In this document: positions 37,837 to 52,600 of the stretch, piece after piece | How positions within the stretch are numbered: the stretch's first letter is position 1 | Layout of the letters: each line of letters starts with the position of its first letter | NCBI GenBank assembly: GCA_004026145.2 | Contig: CP034993.1 | Span: forward strand, 8,296,770-8,360,769 | Reading direction: 5' to 3' | DNA: 64,000 bases | Source of the DNA: Takifugu bimaculatus | Lineage: Eukaryota > Chordata > Actinopteri > Tetraodontiformes > Tetraodontidae | Position numbers and translations under genes: made by a program | The notes under the pieces: generated by a model | Told to the model about the DNA's origin: nothing | Databases searched by the model: none | What the model saw: the letters and a program-made list of their open reading frames with translations, nothing else

Positions 37837-40800
37837 GCAGCCCCTCATTACCGGGCAGAGCCCCCGTCCCAGGGGACTGGACCCAGCACCTAATCCTGTA
37901 TTTGTTCTTGGGGACTGTATCTGTGATTCTCCATTGAATGGAATATTAAGCACCCAGGTCTTTTGTGGAGCGTGTAAGCCATTTGGCTCCACTCATCTAT
38001 TATTTATCAGCCTGGCAAATATTTTATCAGCCTTAGCCTCTCATGACCCACTCTTATGTGAAGCCCCCCCCCAAATGAAGGGGGGAGAAGTGTGGTACTA
38101 TTTCTCTTTTTCCACTTATCTTCCTTTTACTTTTTGCCTCATTCGCTCTCCAACCTGAACTCCGGGACAGATTTTTTTTTTCCCACTCAGCTGAATTAAA
38201 GAGGCAAATATGTGAAGTATTCTTGAGTTCCCTCCAAGTCGGCTTATCTCAGACGCGACGCCACCTCCGTGGCTTTAGAGATAGCAAATAAAAGAAAACA
38301 GAAATTTAGATTTGCTTTATAAATCATTCTTGGTTTCGGTAATCCCTCCTCTCCTCCCCTAAGCCATCTACCCATCCCGGGAAGAGGAGAAACAGAACGA
38401 CTCCTGTTTTTCCCTTTCAACTTGAGAGTAAATCATGCCAGCTGGGGGGCTCACCTTGAGGCCTAGAGGAGATAATTGGAGTTGGTTAGCGAGGTGTTCT
38501 GTGCCATTACCTCCTGGTACCTGGCGAATGGCTGGGGCTTGCCTCGCACTCCCAGAGGAGGAATACAATCGCCTGTTGGCTCCCAGCATGTGTGTTCATG
38601 AGTGTGTGTGTCTGGCTCTCTCTCACACACACACACACACACAAGTGTATGTATATCAGCCGGAGTTGGACCGCTGACCTCACTTCATCATGATTTAATG
38701 GCCCCTTGGTGTCCTCACCTGGGATAAAGGGAGAAGGGTGCAGCGATGCTGGTAGCAGCTCTCCCACCGAGCACTTGACTTCAGGCATTAATATTCATCA
38801 CATCGATTTATTTCCAGAATTAACAAAAAACAAAATGTTTGCCGGTGAATTAATTCTGACGGGAGCGTGGCAATGTTGTGTTTTATGTGAAGAGGGCAAG
38901 GAGGAAATATGCATATGCAGACCGACAGAGCAAGGCACCAATTAAATGTTGATTAAGTCCTAACTATTGTGGGACTGTGTGCAAGACAAACTGCACAGAG
39001 ACAGTAAAAAAATCTCATTTTTCCAGCACATGAGAAATGATTCCAGTTAAAACCAACAGTCGGGGAGGAAGACATATGAACACGGGCATATTTTAAGATA
39101 TCTCATCGTCTGAATCTGACTTTCGGGGGGGTTTGGGGCGCCGATCTCTTCTTTGGCAGCGCCAGCTCCAGATTTGGCCAGTCAGCGGTGACACCGCGTG
39201 TGTCAGTGGCGTGATAGCGTGTGTCCATTTCACACGTCGACTGAGAAGCTGCGGCGGTGTAACGGCGGCTGCTGCTCCGGGGTCCCGGCGGTATCGGCCT
39301 AGCCTGCAGTCTCTGTTGGCTAACTCATGTTTCATTCTTTGGCAATTTGCCCTAATGAAGTCCCGCAGGAGCCCCTCAGACCTCTGTTCTCTTTCCATAT
39401 TTAATCATGTTATTTTAATCTGGGGGATGAGCTAACGCCTCGTTCTCCTGCCGTGTCTGCGCCTCTTTGTGTGTGTCGGGTGTGTGCGCGCGGGCGAGGT
39501 GCAGGTCATTACTATTGGTGTGTTTTCATGAGACGGGATGTCTTTGGGGGGTGCCGGTTTTAAGACAATGGGAGACGATGAATTTAATTTTCTGTGCAAC
39601 ATTGGTTTGACAGTGCTGAGCGCTCCTTTGAAAGGGAATGTCATCTTCACGTGATCGCTTCTCATTATCTGTTGAAAAGAAGGTTATTTTCACTTTAATT
39701 TGTAGGTCAGAACGATTGGGGTAATTTTGATTTTTATCGCTGGTGTCAGCTTTGTTTTCGGCTCCTTTTCTGCAGGACGCAGCAGCATTGTCACACCGAG
39801 TGGAGTTAATTATGAATATTGGAGTGTTTTCACTGTTTATTTTTTATTGTTACATACAATAATATTAATATCACTGCATTGAGCTCACAGAAGAATTGAA
39901 TTAATATGGTGGAAGCTGGTTTCAGCTGACACCTGTGTAAAACAAATTTTTACAATTCTTCAGTCTTGATTTTTGTTCTTTCCACCTCGTCAGTCTTCCT
40001 CTCCTCCGTGTTTCTGCCATGAGCTTAAGACAAGTGGTTGATCTCCATCTTTAGTCTGTTTTTTTCCCTCTCGTCCTCCAACAGTAGCTCACAGATCATG
40101 TTTTCATCACAACACGCTCGACGCGTCAGTGTTCTGCGTTCCTTGCGAGGGCTTTTGTCAGGCTGTAAGATTAAAGGCTAACATGAAATCAAGCGTGCGC
40201 TTCAGCAGCGGAAGCTCATCACCTTGATCAAACTTTTAGATTTTAGAAACGGCGTACTCGCAGGATATGGTTTTAAAGGCAACGGCGCTTCTCTTCTGTT
40301 CACTTTTAAGAGTGTTTAATTGAAAAGAAGTTGCAGCGCTGCAGTAGAATTAGAAAGTTTTTTAATCCAAGTTTATTTTTTCTTCATTATTTTTCTTGCT
40401 TTCTGGGCTCATTTTGAGCTGACAGACTTCACAGTGTTATTGTTTTCTTTTGTTTTCCTCTCCTCAGTGGGATAAATTGAGATTGGAACCTTGTTTTTTT
40501 TTTTCGCTCTGCAGTTAACTGCATGTGCCCACGGCGCCACTGCCCTGCTCTTCCCCATGTACTGGCAGCACATCTTCATCCCCGTGCTGCCCCCACATCT
40601 CCTGGACTACTGCTGGTACGTCTGACCGCCTCCGACACACTCGCAAAACACCACCCGGATCTTCCCGACGAATGTTTACACCCTCTCCGTTCCCATCCAC
40701 TTCCTGATTCACACACGCCTGACACATTCAGACGTGAACACACACCACGCCATGTGTTGCTGTCATGCGCCGAGCGCTGACGCTAAACCTTCGGCGCAAA

Positions 40801-43624
40801 CGTGCAGATGCGCACGTTGGCACCTTCTCTTACTGTTTTTGCTGAGCCGCTCCCACAATCGCTTCCGCGTGGCCCCTTGCTATAACGAACGGCCCGGATC
40901 ACCTTGCTCCATATTTCATGCCGGAGCGAATGCGGCGCTGCCGTCTTTTAAACCCTCTCAGGGGTTTGTTAGCACCCATCTAATGCAAATCCAGCAAATC
41001 TGAGGGTATGTCGGTGAATCTGGAGCTGGAGCCAAAGCTGTTCGACAAATCTACACCCGTGCAGGACCGCTTCAGAGCTGTTCATGTGAGAAATAAAATT
41101 AAAGCAGAGTGAGGAGGTCCTGCGTCCTCCGCCGTCTCTCGCAGTTGCTGCAAACCTGTTCATCACTGACAGTAAAATAGGATTTTCAACACAAGACTCG
41201 GCTTGATTTTATTCAATCACGACACAGTCCTGCCAGCACTGATTAGATGATCTGACCACGTGATCTGTGCATGTACCTGCCCAGCAGTTCAGCTCAGAAA
41301 AGTCATCCTTGTATATTCATGAGGGGGGGGGGCACACTGGCTGAAACGGAGAGCTGCAGGCCTGCTGTTTGTTTTTAAGCTGATTAAAGCCCGCAGCTCC
41401 AGAATCAGCCTGTCCAGGAACCGGCTGACCGAAAGTCATTTGATTATCGCTGCAAACCTCATCACACACGCAAAAAAGGTTTTCTGTCTTCTGACTGCTT
41501 CTGCTGATTCAAATCCATCATGGTGGAGCGGAGACACGCAGCACCCATCGTGTGTGCCTTTCATACAGGCACAATTAAAATATTATTTTTTGGTCTGCTT
41601 TGTGTTGCGTTCACTTCCCAACTGTTGCTTTTGAGAAATCTTGGAAGTGATCCCTCGATTTCTTTTTTTTTTTAATCACCTTATTTCTAAAAGGTTATTC
41701 TGGAGTCAGCTCGTGTCTTCAGATCCAAACAGACTGCAGAAACAGTTGTGATTTGTCAATCGGGGATCACAAATTCCAAATGCAGCAGCAGAATTGATTA
41801 AAGAAATGCCGTCGTCAGTTGTGTTGTTGCCTCTCCAGGTGGGTGTGTGAAGCTCGTGATGGCTGAACCGACACTGCTCACAGCTTTGCTTCTTTTCTCT
41901 CCATCCACAGTGCCCCCATGCCATACTTTGTGGGAGTTCATCTTAGCCTGCTGGAGGTGCGTTACACACTGCAAATGTGCATAATTATATTAAATGAGCT
42001 GTATTTTATACGCTGATGCAAATGTATACATGGGAGATAATCTGGACTGCAACAAAAGTTCCACAGTCTTCTGGTTTGATGAATGCTGCATTAATTTGTG
42101 TGTGAAAGTTAAGGAAAAAATTAAGCTCTTGAGTGCTTTGAATTATAAAAAAAGGCAGAACGATTGTTGCCATTTCATCTTCCTCCCTTCCTCGTGTGCA
42201 TTCTGAACCAGAGCTACAAAAGACGGAGGCAGAAAGTATCTGCAAACAAAGAGCTCTCCCACCTCATTGTTAAACCCTGCGTGTTGGTTGGGGGGCAGGC
42301 CGGCGCCCACGCCGCACGCGCACATTTTGCACGTCGGTGTTTGTCTGCGTGCTTGTGTAATTGTGCAAATGCATATGGCATAATTCACATGTGTTTGCGT
42401 GTGATATTTGTCTGACAGTTGCCGCAGTGGCAGTATTTATCACACTCTGCATCCGTGACAGACCCCCTTTCCGCCACTACATAATTAGTCCAGATCAGCA
42501 TGTGAGCCTCCACTGCACACAGGCTGTCACAAAAGTGACAAACTAGAAATTCACACACTATGCTACACACACACAAACACACACACCTGCCTGCATTCTG
42601 CACCACACTGATATAATTGTTGAATTTGTTGCCATCATATTTGGTGTATTGTGTTGATGCACCAGAGGTTTGCACACCGAAGAAAACCCAAATGTTCTTG
42701 TTCTTTGGTGTGTCTTTTATTCATTGTTGCATGCTTTCATATCAAGATACTGTGCTGACCGGGAAATTAAATAAATTTAACGTAGAAAATTCTGTTTGTA
42801 TTGATTGATGTGAAGAAAAAAAAACTAAAAAAAAAATTCACCCCACATTTTATTGTCATTTAGAGAGTGCGCAGTCGGTCGCTGGAGGATGTGATCATTC
42901 TGAACATGGACAGCAACACCCTGGAGAGTCCCTTTGACGACCTCCGCAACCTGCCCGCTGATGTGGTGAGAAAGCAAACACACACACACACACACACCTC
43001 AGTGCTTGACAACCTTTATTGTTACACAGAGACACACATTTCCTTTTTTTCCCCCGTTTCACGTCGTTTCACTAGCAAAGATACACATTCTCCTACCTGC
43101 TCTCCCTCAGTCACGCCCAAACAGTGACAAAGACACACGCACACGCACACACACACTCTTGCAGAAAATAAGTCTCGGTATAGCTCCGTCTCCTCGCCAC
43201 ATCATTAATGACTGCAGTACTGGCTCCTCAGATTGTGGCTGTCTAAAGTAAACTCCCGTCGCGTCGCGTGACGCTTGAAGGCGAACTGCATTCCCCGACC
43301 ATCAGAGGCTTGTGGGAAAATGTGCAACTCCCTTCCCTTCATCTCTGTCCATTCTAATCATTATTTCACAAAGTCGTGCGTTACTGCCTGCCCACTGGCA
43401 CGTTTCTGAGAATGAGGGATAGGAGGAGCGAACAAGGCCCAGAAAAGGAGAGAAAAGGATGAGATGGGTGAATTTCTAGGGGGGAGAGAGTGGAGAGAAG
43501 GGGGCCAATTACCAGTGTGGGCAGTGAAGCCACCTGCCAGTGCATCGTCTCTTTAATTAACGGAGCTCTGACGCCGGTCAGTGCTACAGAAGACATCGGC
43601 GCGGCATCAGGGTCACTTCCACAT

Positions 43625-43666
<42 letters not shown>

Positions 43667-46600
43667 ACACAGACACACATCTTTGTGCTTGTCTTCTCTG
43701 TCTTTGTCAAAGCGGGACTCTGTTTGTTTAGATGTTTTTCCTTCTCTCTCCATTAAAGCCTCTTTCTAATGCAGTGAGGTCCCAAGTCTGTAGACACACA
43801 ATTACCCACACTGCTAACGGTATATTCTCAGGTTCCACCACCTGTCTCCAACCCCACCGGCAGCATATAATTCAATCCAGAGGCCGGCACACTACAGACC
43901 CTCTCACGCTCCCACACGTCTCCGTTTCTCCTGATTTAGCGCCTGCAAACGACGTGCATTAACGCTCCCCCTCCCCCTCCGCCCGGTGCTGCCTGATTTT
44001 AAAACAGATTTTGCCCATCCAACTTCCTGCCGTTCACCTGTCTACCAACTCTTGTCTCTCTCGTGCCACTCCGGCTGCTTCTCTCCGCCCGCTTCCTCTT
44101 TCACATCCAGGGACTCAGGGGTCCTAAATGAAACCGCAAAATCAGTTTGTCATAAAAAGGAGTCGGGGCTTTTGAAAGGAAACAGCAGCAGAGAGAGAAG
44201 CCTTTGTCTTTGCCGTGTGATAAATTAAGTGGCAGGCTCAGAGCTTTCTTTCTTACTTTGATCCTCTGCTCACCGTTTTTCCTGACTAATGACAGAACAT
44301 AGTCCCCACATCATGTCAAATTACAGCACCTGGAACTGAAACTTCCCCGGCATTAATATATTTATCGCAACAAACTGTTGTTTCTTTTTTTATTCCACCC
44401 TCTATCTATAGCCTCTCCCGTCTCTTCTCATCTCCTCTCCCAGGTTTGTAGATTAATAAGAAGGTAAGCAGCTGCTAATTGGGTGGAATTCCTGCTATCT
44501 TGTTAGTTGGCTTGTTAGTGATGAGGACACGCGACATTGGCATTCAATGTTTATGTTTACATGGGGAGACGTTTGAGGCATTGTGCGGTGTGTCAAACGC
44601 GGGCCTGAAATCTTGATTAAAGCTGAGCGCTTCTTTGCCCTGTTTCAGCTGCCGCGCGTTGTTTCTGAGCCATTAAATCCTCCCTTCGTTTCTCCTTAAT
44701 TCTTGCTGCGGCGTGGACTACTTAACACTCGAGCTTTATTCGGTGTGAAGGCAAAGCCTCGAGACCCATGAAGTAATTATTCTTCTTTCTTTAAGGGCCA
44801 AATATCTCTTTGTCTAAACACAAAAGGCCTGAGATTGATGAAAAGTGAAGGCCAACAGGAAATGATTGAGCCTGTTTTAAGGCCGGCTAGAGTGAAAACA
44901 AAGGCCTCTAATGTTGATTTAAGTAAACCTATAGAAATCCGTCTAATTACGACCGTGCACACTGTGAGCACATGCGGGATCCATTATGTGACGGGGCTGA
45001 CCAGTGGCCACGCTTTTAGCGGGATCAGAGTTCACAGTTGTCCTGAATTAGCTGCCCTCTCTCAGGCAGGACCCCTGCACCGGCTCCACTAATGCCCGCC
45101 CATTAATGGCCTTTTCCCGCAACTTCACACTTAATATTTCAGATTTATTGAGTTTTTCTAAAGTTACCACGCCGGTAGCAGGTCCATTCAGCACCAAAAT
45201 TAAAAAAGTAGTTTACTTTTTTTTTTTTAACCTTACTTATTGTTCCTATTTTCTTTTTTAAATAAAGTTACTTTCTTTAAATTTTATCCAAATTGCTTCG
45301 GCAACCATAATTTCCTTATTTTTGTTAAAATTTGTTTTCCCTCTGTGATAAAAAAACAACATCCCTGTGATATTTAAAACCCAGTCCTGTTTTGAGCTTG
45401 TTTGTGTGTCACCGGGTGCCTAAGTTGAACAGAAAGTTTCAACACTTTCTACGCATTAATAAATCATACTAATCTCTGAGAAAACTGCGCCTTTGTCGGT
45501 AAAATCAATATGTTGACAAGCACGCTGAAAGGAAATACTCGATAATAAAAAAAAAAAAAGCCGAAGAATACCCCTGGAAGATCAAGGTTCTCCCTTCCCT
45601 GAGATCCACAGTTGCTCCTCCACGCAGGAGATTGTGCTGATAAAGTTATAATTGGCTTTTGGTTGGTGGAGCTGTTTACCACACTAGTCATTAAAAGTAT
45701 CCAAGAATAGCAAATTAGGAGTGTGTTAATTCCGAAAACAAACAATGTGACTGAACGGGATTTCTATTTGATCCCGGCTATTGAACTCCAACCGATGACG
45801 GGAGACTTTTTTTTCATGTATTATTCTTTCTGTGCCATATATTCAAGGTGAGGCGCTACAATGCAGCTCACATCTTTATTTTCAGATGCTCCCTCTCACA
45901 TCACAGCCTAATTCCTTCTCTTCTCCTCCTCTCTGCCTCCCGCTACTTTGCTGACACCGTGTACCCATACATTCCTACCCTTCACACATTTGATCATTTG
46001 TATTCCCAATAAAGGGGGGAATTTACAGCGTACACTCCTACTTCCTGTATTTCAAGGCTGCATCGGGAGGTTTACAAATGAATGAGGGGGTTGCGGTTGT
46101 GTCTGCGCGCCTCTCTGGAGATCACCTGGCACACTTAATCAAACATCGCGGCTTTAATTTGGTGTTCCGATGCACCCGGAAAACAACGTTTACGTCGCCG
46201 TATACAGCAGGGGCGTGCACGCGCACGGGCACAGGCAAACATGTTTCTGGCCAAAGTTCTTCATCACACAGACGCACACAGTTCAGATGTAAACTTTTTC
46301 TTTTTTCTGCTGCTCGCATACACAAGTTTTCTTCCCTGTTTTCAGACATTTCCTGAAAACTTCCAGCAGAATGAGGAGACACATTTTGGAGGGTGCAGCG
46401 GATGGTGTGTGTGTGTGTGTGTGTGTGCCACTCATAGCCTTAAGTGACGCTCCGGACGCTCCGGTTCTGTTGTGGAAGTGTTTTGCCCAGCACAGACGTG
46501 GCGTTCTGCTCATTTGAAAGCAGGATTCTACAGGTTACGGTTGTTTTAAATGGCGCTGAACTGTGCGCAGACTCTCTTGGCAGTGTTAGCAGCCCTCCGT

Positions 46601-49600
46601 TTAAAACCTGCTCTCCGTTCTCACATCGTCAGTGTGGCAGCGGTTCGCTCCGGATTAGAAGTCAAAAAGGGAGAGCAGCATCACCCACTGCGTTAGTCAT
46701 TGAAGTGAGAGATGACATTTAGCTGTAGTTAATTATGTATGCAAAACTCAGCCGCTCAGCTGCTGGAAGAGGTCAGCTTGACAAAGTAACCTCACACCGG
46801 GGAGAGTCTCACAGCGATGAGATAGTCCTATTAAAACACACACACATGCTCCCCGCCTTTTTTTATTTATCAGATTATTATACGTGATGACTTTGACTGA
46901 ACAGCAGAGCACACGTGAACAGGGATTATATCATTCTTTATCGTCCTAATCTATTTTAATTTCCGCTTTAATTTAACATTCAACGTAATTTTGCTGTGAC
47001 GCCAGTTAATGATTTTATGTGATTAGGTATAAGAGACTATATTTATCGGCTTAATCTCCCCATTATTGCACATTTCATAGTAAAACTGTAATTGCGGGCT
47101 CATTTAAAAAAGAGCCTAAAATATCTAATATTTGTTTTTAACTGAATGAATGAATACATTTCACTGACTCCAGAAGTACACGCTCCTTATATACGTGTGC
47201 GAGAGTGTATGTCTTTGTTCAGATGCGTGTGTGCGTGTGCGTGTGTGTGTGCGTGTGTGTGTGTGTGTGTGTGCAATTTGAACTGCAGAACATCAAAAGA
47301 AAGTGGGAGATTTTCATAACTATTTTTTTTCTTTGTAGTTCTTTAATTGCGTCCCTGTGGCTTTCTTTCCCTGGACAGAATCTTAAACACAACATTCTCT
47401 TTTTTTATTTTTTGTGAGAAGAAAACCCAACTTTATATTTATTTATTTAACAACAGACAAGTGTCAGGGTCGTTATATGGGGGGGGGGGTTTGCTCCAGT
47501 GAAGACTTAGAGGAAAATTCTAAATATATATTTGAGAGTTTGGTGGGTAACTTGCTCACCTCTCCTCACTCTAACAACTAAAAATGGAAGCTCGTTTTCA
47601 CAGTAAACAGCAGCTGGTTCTGTCTGACTGGATCCTCTCAGAATTATTACTGAGGTCCCCCATCGACGGCACGCTTAAATAGCTTTCATTTATAGTCAAG
47701 CGCTTAGATTCATTCATTCCACGAAGAATTATTTCCCATCACAGTTGCTGGATGTTAGCGTGGTGTCATGGAGAACCCCCCCCCCCACCCACACGCCCCC
47801 ACGCCCCCACCCACCCCCACACACACGCACACGCACGACTGGTGTCACCCACCGCGGTATCATCCTTTACGTGGCGGCAGGGATCATCGTCGCACCTGCT
47901 AATTACCATCTCCAGCCGGAGAGTTAAATGGAGAGCTGTTCTTCTTGTGACCTTTGACCCCGTGCTCTTTATGTGACGCACTTCAAACCCTGTTTAGGCC
48001 TGGCTGGGCCGGGCCTTAATGAGGCCCCGTGTCTGCCCTCTGTAGGCTTTACGCCGTGGATGCCCTGCTTTCATCCCTGACTATCTTCCCTTGATGTAAA
48101 TTGAAAAGATCACAGCTATGGGGAGAAGACCTGTACTGGAAAGGCCCCTCTGCATAGATTATGAATATCATAACTCAACAGTTTTTTCACCCCCTCCTCC
48201 CCGTCCCCCTCCCTCTCTGCCAACCACCCACTCCCCTTTTCCTCCCTCCCGCCACCCCTTCCCTGTACAATGCTAAAGTTCTAATTGGACCCAGTGGGGG
48301 ACTCTCTGCCTTTGATCTCATCACCGCCACTGTGACTTTACACTAAAAAATGTCACTGCCAAATTGGGTTATCACCTGTAGAGCCTGGCCTTCCTCTGAT
48401 GCCTGTACGCATCTCGTTAGCTTTCCTCAAACTGTAGAAGTTAATTAACTTGACAGAGCCATTACCGTGGAGGCTTACCTGATGATTGTAGGTTAGGAGC
48501 TTTAGTGAAAACACAACTCCTAAACACACATTTATTTTCATTGCTTTTATCATTTATTTTTGTGTCAGATATGTGAAAGAGCTCCAATTTGGGGGGCAGG
48601 TGAAGAAATTCAGGTGTGTCAGTGAGAATGTGATCAATTGCCATTAAAATAAAACCCAATCCTACCAACTTTATCCTCCAGTTTCCTCTCATCTGCATGA
48701 CAGAGTGTTTTCCTCAGCAGTACACAACTCTGTCGATCACACTTTGGGCCTCTCCTCCCCCACAAATGCTGACATTGTGTTTGCTTTGATACTCCACCCC
48801 AAAAAAGAGACAGTTTAATCATTTGCAGGATGAAAAAAAAAAAGAGCAAATAAAAAAAACAACATGAAATATTAATTCCAGAAAGGGCTTCCCATAAACA
48901 TAAAAGCATTTAGCACAATGAGCGAATATGGAGATGACACTTGTTAATTTAGCCGTGATAAACTTCCTGTTTGATGCCTGGCAGCATTTGCAACGGCAGC
49001 ACGGGGACGCTGTGGAGAGCCAGAAAGCCCAGGGGAGAGGAATTGACGCTGTTCGTTTTGTCTTTGTCCCAGTTTAAGGCCGCCACTCTCTCTGCCTCGC
49101 TTTCTCTTCTCCTCTCCCCGTCCCTGCTTCTTTCTGTACTTCCTTTGTAGCGGCTATGCTAACACTTTGCTTCTTCTTCTCCCAGAGGTTTGCTAAATCA
49201 GCTAATTGCTGACGCCAGACCACAATATCGCATTAATCACCCCAGCTACATTTATTTAGACGTCTGTGTCATTCTTTTTTTCTTCTGTTTGGTGGACACT
49301 TCTTCTTCTTATTTACTGGCCAGCGCCGTGTTGGAGGAGTAAGTGTGCAGTATATTACACGAGGCTCGCACGCGTTTATAGGCTGATGATGCAGAGCCGT
49401 TCTTTGGTTCTCCAATAATTGAGGTTGAGGGCTCTTTTACATCAAACCACGTTACAGTAACCGGGACCTCCTTAACAGCCCAATCAGATGTTGTGCTTTT
49501 GTGCTGAGCAGGCTCGGCCCACACAGAGAACAGCAGTGCCTCCGCTGCCCGTGCCCATCCCCCCCCCCCCCCCCCCGCGCTCTGCGGCAGCACAGTCAGA

Positions 49601-52600
49601 TTACTGCCGAGCAGGTGGAGAGAGCCTCTTGACAACTTCTTTCCCAGACTCCCCATGGCCCGATGGCCAGGCTAAACCTTTTGTCATCCTCAAACAAGTT
49701 CAGGCCTGCTGCTCCTCCACTCTCGCCTGGAGTCCCGGAGACGGAGCCCAGAGAGGGGAAAATAATTAAAGATATTTTATGTCAAGAACACCTTTCTGGA
49801 GGGAGTTTGGCAGTGCCAACGGGGGAGAGGAGAAAGAAGAGAAGGGAGAAGGCGATGGAAGGAGGAAGAGCGAGGGTGCAGGTTTCCTTCTATTCTGTGC
49901 TTTCCCCTCGCCTCGCCAGATCCCCTCCGTCTTCTGCTCAATTAGCAAAGCAGCAGGTGCTCTCAGCAGCATAACAGATAAGCTGCAGGAGAGGCTGAGG
50001 CTTCCCCTTTTCCTTTCTTTCCGTTTCCTTTTTTTTCCGAGATGACCTGCAAATGTGATACTTCACACCCAGAATGGGCTAGCTGTTTCTTCCACCAATT
50101 TCAGAGGTGATAATTTAACTTTTACCCCCCCTTCTGTCTGCTTCTCTCCGCCTCACATTCTTGCTGCATGTATTCCACCAGGTGTCCTCTCTCAAGAGCA
50201 AGCTGAAGAAACAGTCGACGGCCACCGGGAATGGCGTGGCGAGGGCCTTCCTGAGAGCGCAGGCCGCCCTCTTCGGATCCTACAGAGACGCTCTGAGATA
50301 CAAACCTGTAAGTTTCATCATTTCCAAAGGCTACGATGTCAAATACCAGCTAAAGTCGGCTGAATGTAAATCTAGACAGACAGGCAGACGGACAGATGTG
50401 CCTGCCTCTGGCTGGTGTGACAGTGCAGTGATAACGACTGCGGTGTGGACGGAGGTAATTGATTGGATTGATTGGGAGGTTAAAAATCAGCACAGCTTAG
50501 TAAGGCAGCGTTCAGCCACGCTGCGCATTGACATTTCATCACATCGATTCTTCGTAAATATTGTTGCTGTGTGGGGAGGTCTGAGCAAAAGATGTAAAGA
50601 TTTAAAGGATGGGTCACGAGAAGGAAGGCAGAAGCCTTTGGGCCCTTCTGTGATTTCTGCGCTTATTATAACTTGTACAGTAAATAAGTTGATGCCCTGG
50701 CCTGCTGAATCCACACGCTTCCACATGATAGCCACATGCTCCCTGCCTAATCGTCACACTTCCAGATCCTAAGTCAGTCCTAGAGGCTTGAGCCAGACAG
50801 TTTGGCACCAAAGGCGAGTTTTCAGCCTCGCCGAGCGAAGGTGGGCCCGTCTGAAGCGGCGAAATGTCAGCGCCACTGAAAAGACTCAGGACATTTCCTT
50901 TGAAGATTCCTTTTAACCACCTTTGGTGTTTCTCTCTCCTTCGCTAAGCCCTCTAACATTTCTTTTCTGGATCATTTCTGCTTACCGAGCGTGCGTCGGA
51001 GCACAGCAAACTACAGCATGTCCTGTTTGTCAAATGGCAAAGCCTTTGTTCCTCTGGCTTTGAGATTAATTGGACTTTGTGGACTCCCGGAGTCAAGGTG
51101 CTACATTATTGATGCTGTCTCTCTTTTCTCTGTGTACAGACAGTATATGAACAAACTGCCTCCCCTCTGACACAAGCCCGTCTGGATGTGTGTGTTTCTG
51201 TGTGTGAACGCAACACGCAGTCGTTTTTCTGTAGTCGCCACCCGCGGCTCCCGGATACCAGCGTGCATATTCATATAAGGCCGGACAAATGTGCCATCAT
51301 AAGGACGCCACTGACTCTCTGTAATTTGATATTTGTGGTATAACGCTCCGCTGCTTGTTTTTATTCTGAGACGCCGCGGTTCACAGGCCCATATGTCTGA
51401 ACAGAAGGACGGGTGTAGATGCTCGGAGGGAGTCCTGCTGAGCTGTAAATGAAACAATAGTGGAAAATGGAAAACGATAATGACTGGAAAACCAGTCGTC
51501 TGATTGGACCGGCTTCAGAAAACCTGAAATAGCTCCTCGTATTCGCTCCTCCCCCACGGCCGGGTCGGGTCGGCAGGTGCCATGCACAGCGCTGTTTATA
51601 ACCAGCAAGGTGGAGCGTGGTGGATGTCAGAGACTTGGCAGGAGAGGTCGGGGTGCAATCACAGACCTGGAAGCAGCCAAGACTGTTTTAGACTCGTAAT
51701 ATTACACATTACCTGATCAGTGTGGAAGATTAATGTGATGCGTTCAAGCGTCGCAGGCTCCTGTTGCAGAAATGAAATAGAACTATCACCGTCTTTTCAG
51801 ATGGGAACATTTAAAGTGTTTATTTACATTATGGCTCACATCTAAAAATGGGATAATGTGACAGGTTTCAGGGTTTTTTTTATATGATGCCATTACAAAG
51901 GGTTTAAAAATAGGAATAAATGGAAATCCACGATTTGTAATGTGTTTGTCAAACAAACTTGTGAAGCGCTCTGCTTCACCTCTCGGTGCCCCCACGTTGA
52001 CTCCAATTAACCAGGCTCCATCTGGAAGTCCAGAACAATCGCTGTGATTAACAGGATGTCCCCCCCTTCCTCCACTTTATTTATTATATGTGTAAATGCC
52101 AAATAACACTAAATGTCACAAAGTTCGTTGCTATTGCAGATTCTCTCTTATAAAAAATGAATGTCAATATTTTCTAGTTAATAAGAGCCAGTATTTGTTC
52201 CCTTGGTTGAAGTCAGATTTCACTCCTAGCTTTAGCACAACCTCTGCAAAAGCTCTAAAAATATCTGTACCAATAAGTTTTGTCAGAAATAATTGAAGCC
52301 TAAACAACAGGAGCAGATCCAGTAAGAGGGGAATAATTAGGCGGGTCAGGTAAAAGCTATCAAGGAGTTTTGTTGAGGCTGGTGTGAATAAAAGTGTTTT
52401 TGTGGGTTTTTTGTTTTAAAGGATGGAGGGTCTGAGCGTAAAAGGTCGGGCTGTTTATGCTACACTTTATGGCCTCCTTTCATAACGGCCGTTTGTGGGG
52501 AAATTTTTGGGTCCTGGGGAGTGAATATCTGAGCTCTGAACGCATGTGAGCCCCTCTCCAGCTGTTCATCTGCAGAACTAATCAAACTACAACAGACTAC

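Larger units (their letters stand above)
33596..40514 (+). other. dennd1b: Intron w8-w9 (6.9 kb)
   Basis: No exon is needed between KLST and LTAC. It includes a (CA)n at 37804-37833 and 38624-38643, a CT-rich stretch around 35800-35960, a G+C-rich region around 35490-35760, a CTCF-like motif at 36263-36277 and possible conserved elements at 38750-38830 and 39290-39430. Frames such as 35410-35958 and 35799-36356 are stop-poor CT-rich artefacts. It ends TTTTTTTTCGCTCTGCAG. Confidence 0.85.
42966..50181 (+). other. dennd1b: Intron w11-w12 (7.2 kb) with CNE-like blocks
   Basis: No exon is required between PADV and VSSL. Repeats are at 42978-42997, 43628-43680, 46405-46428 and 47225-47274. C runs are near 47777-47786 and at 49559-49576. 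The blocks 44440-45170, 46700-47130 and 47990-48170 look like conserved regulatory elements. It ends CATGTATTCCACCAG. Confidence 0.85.

Noticed and set aside
46975..46985. AACATTCAACG, which starts like the miR-181 seed region
   Set aside because: The match ends after 11 bases and no hairpin partner is visible nearby.
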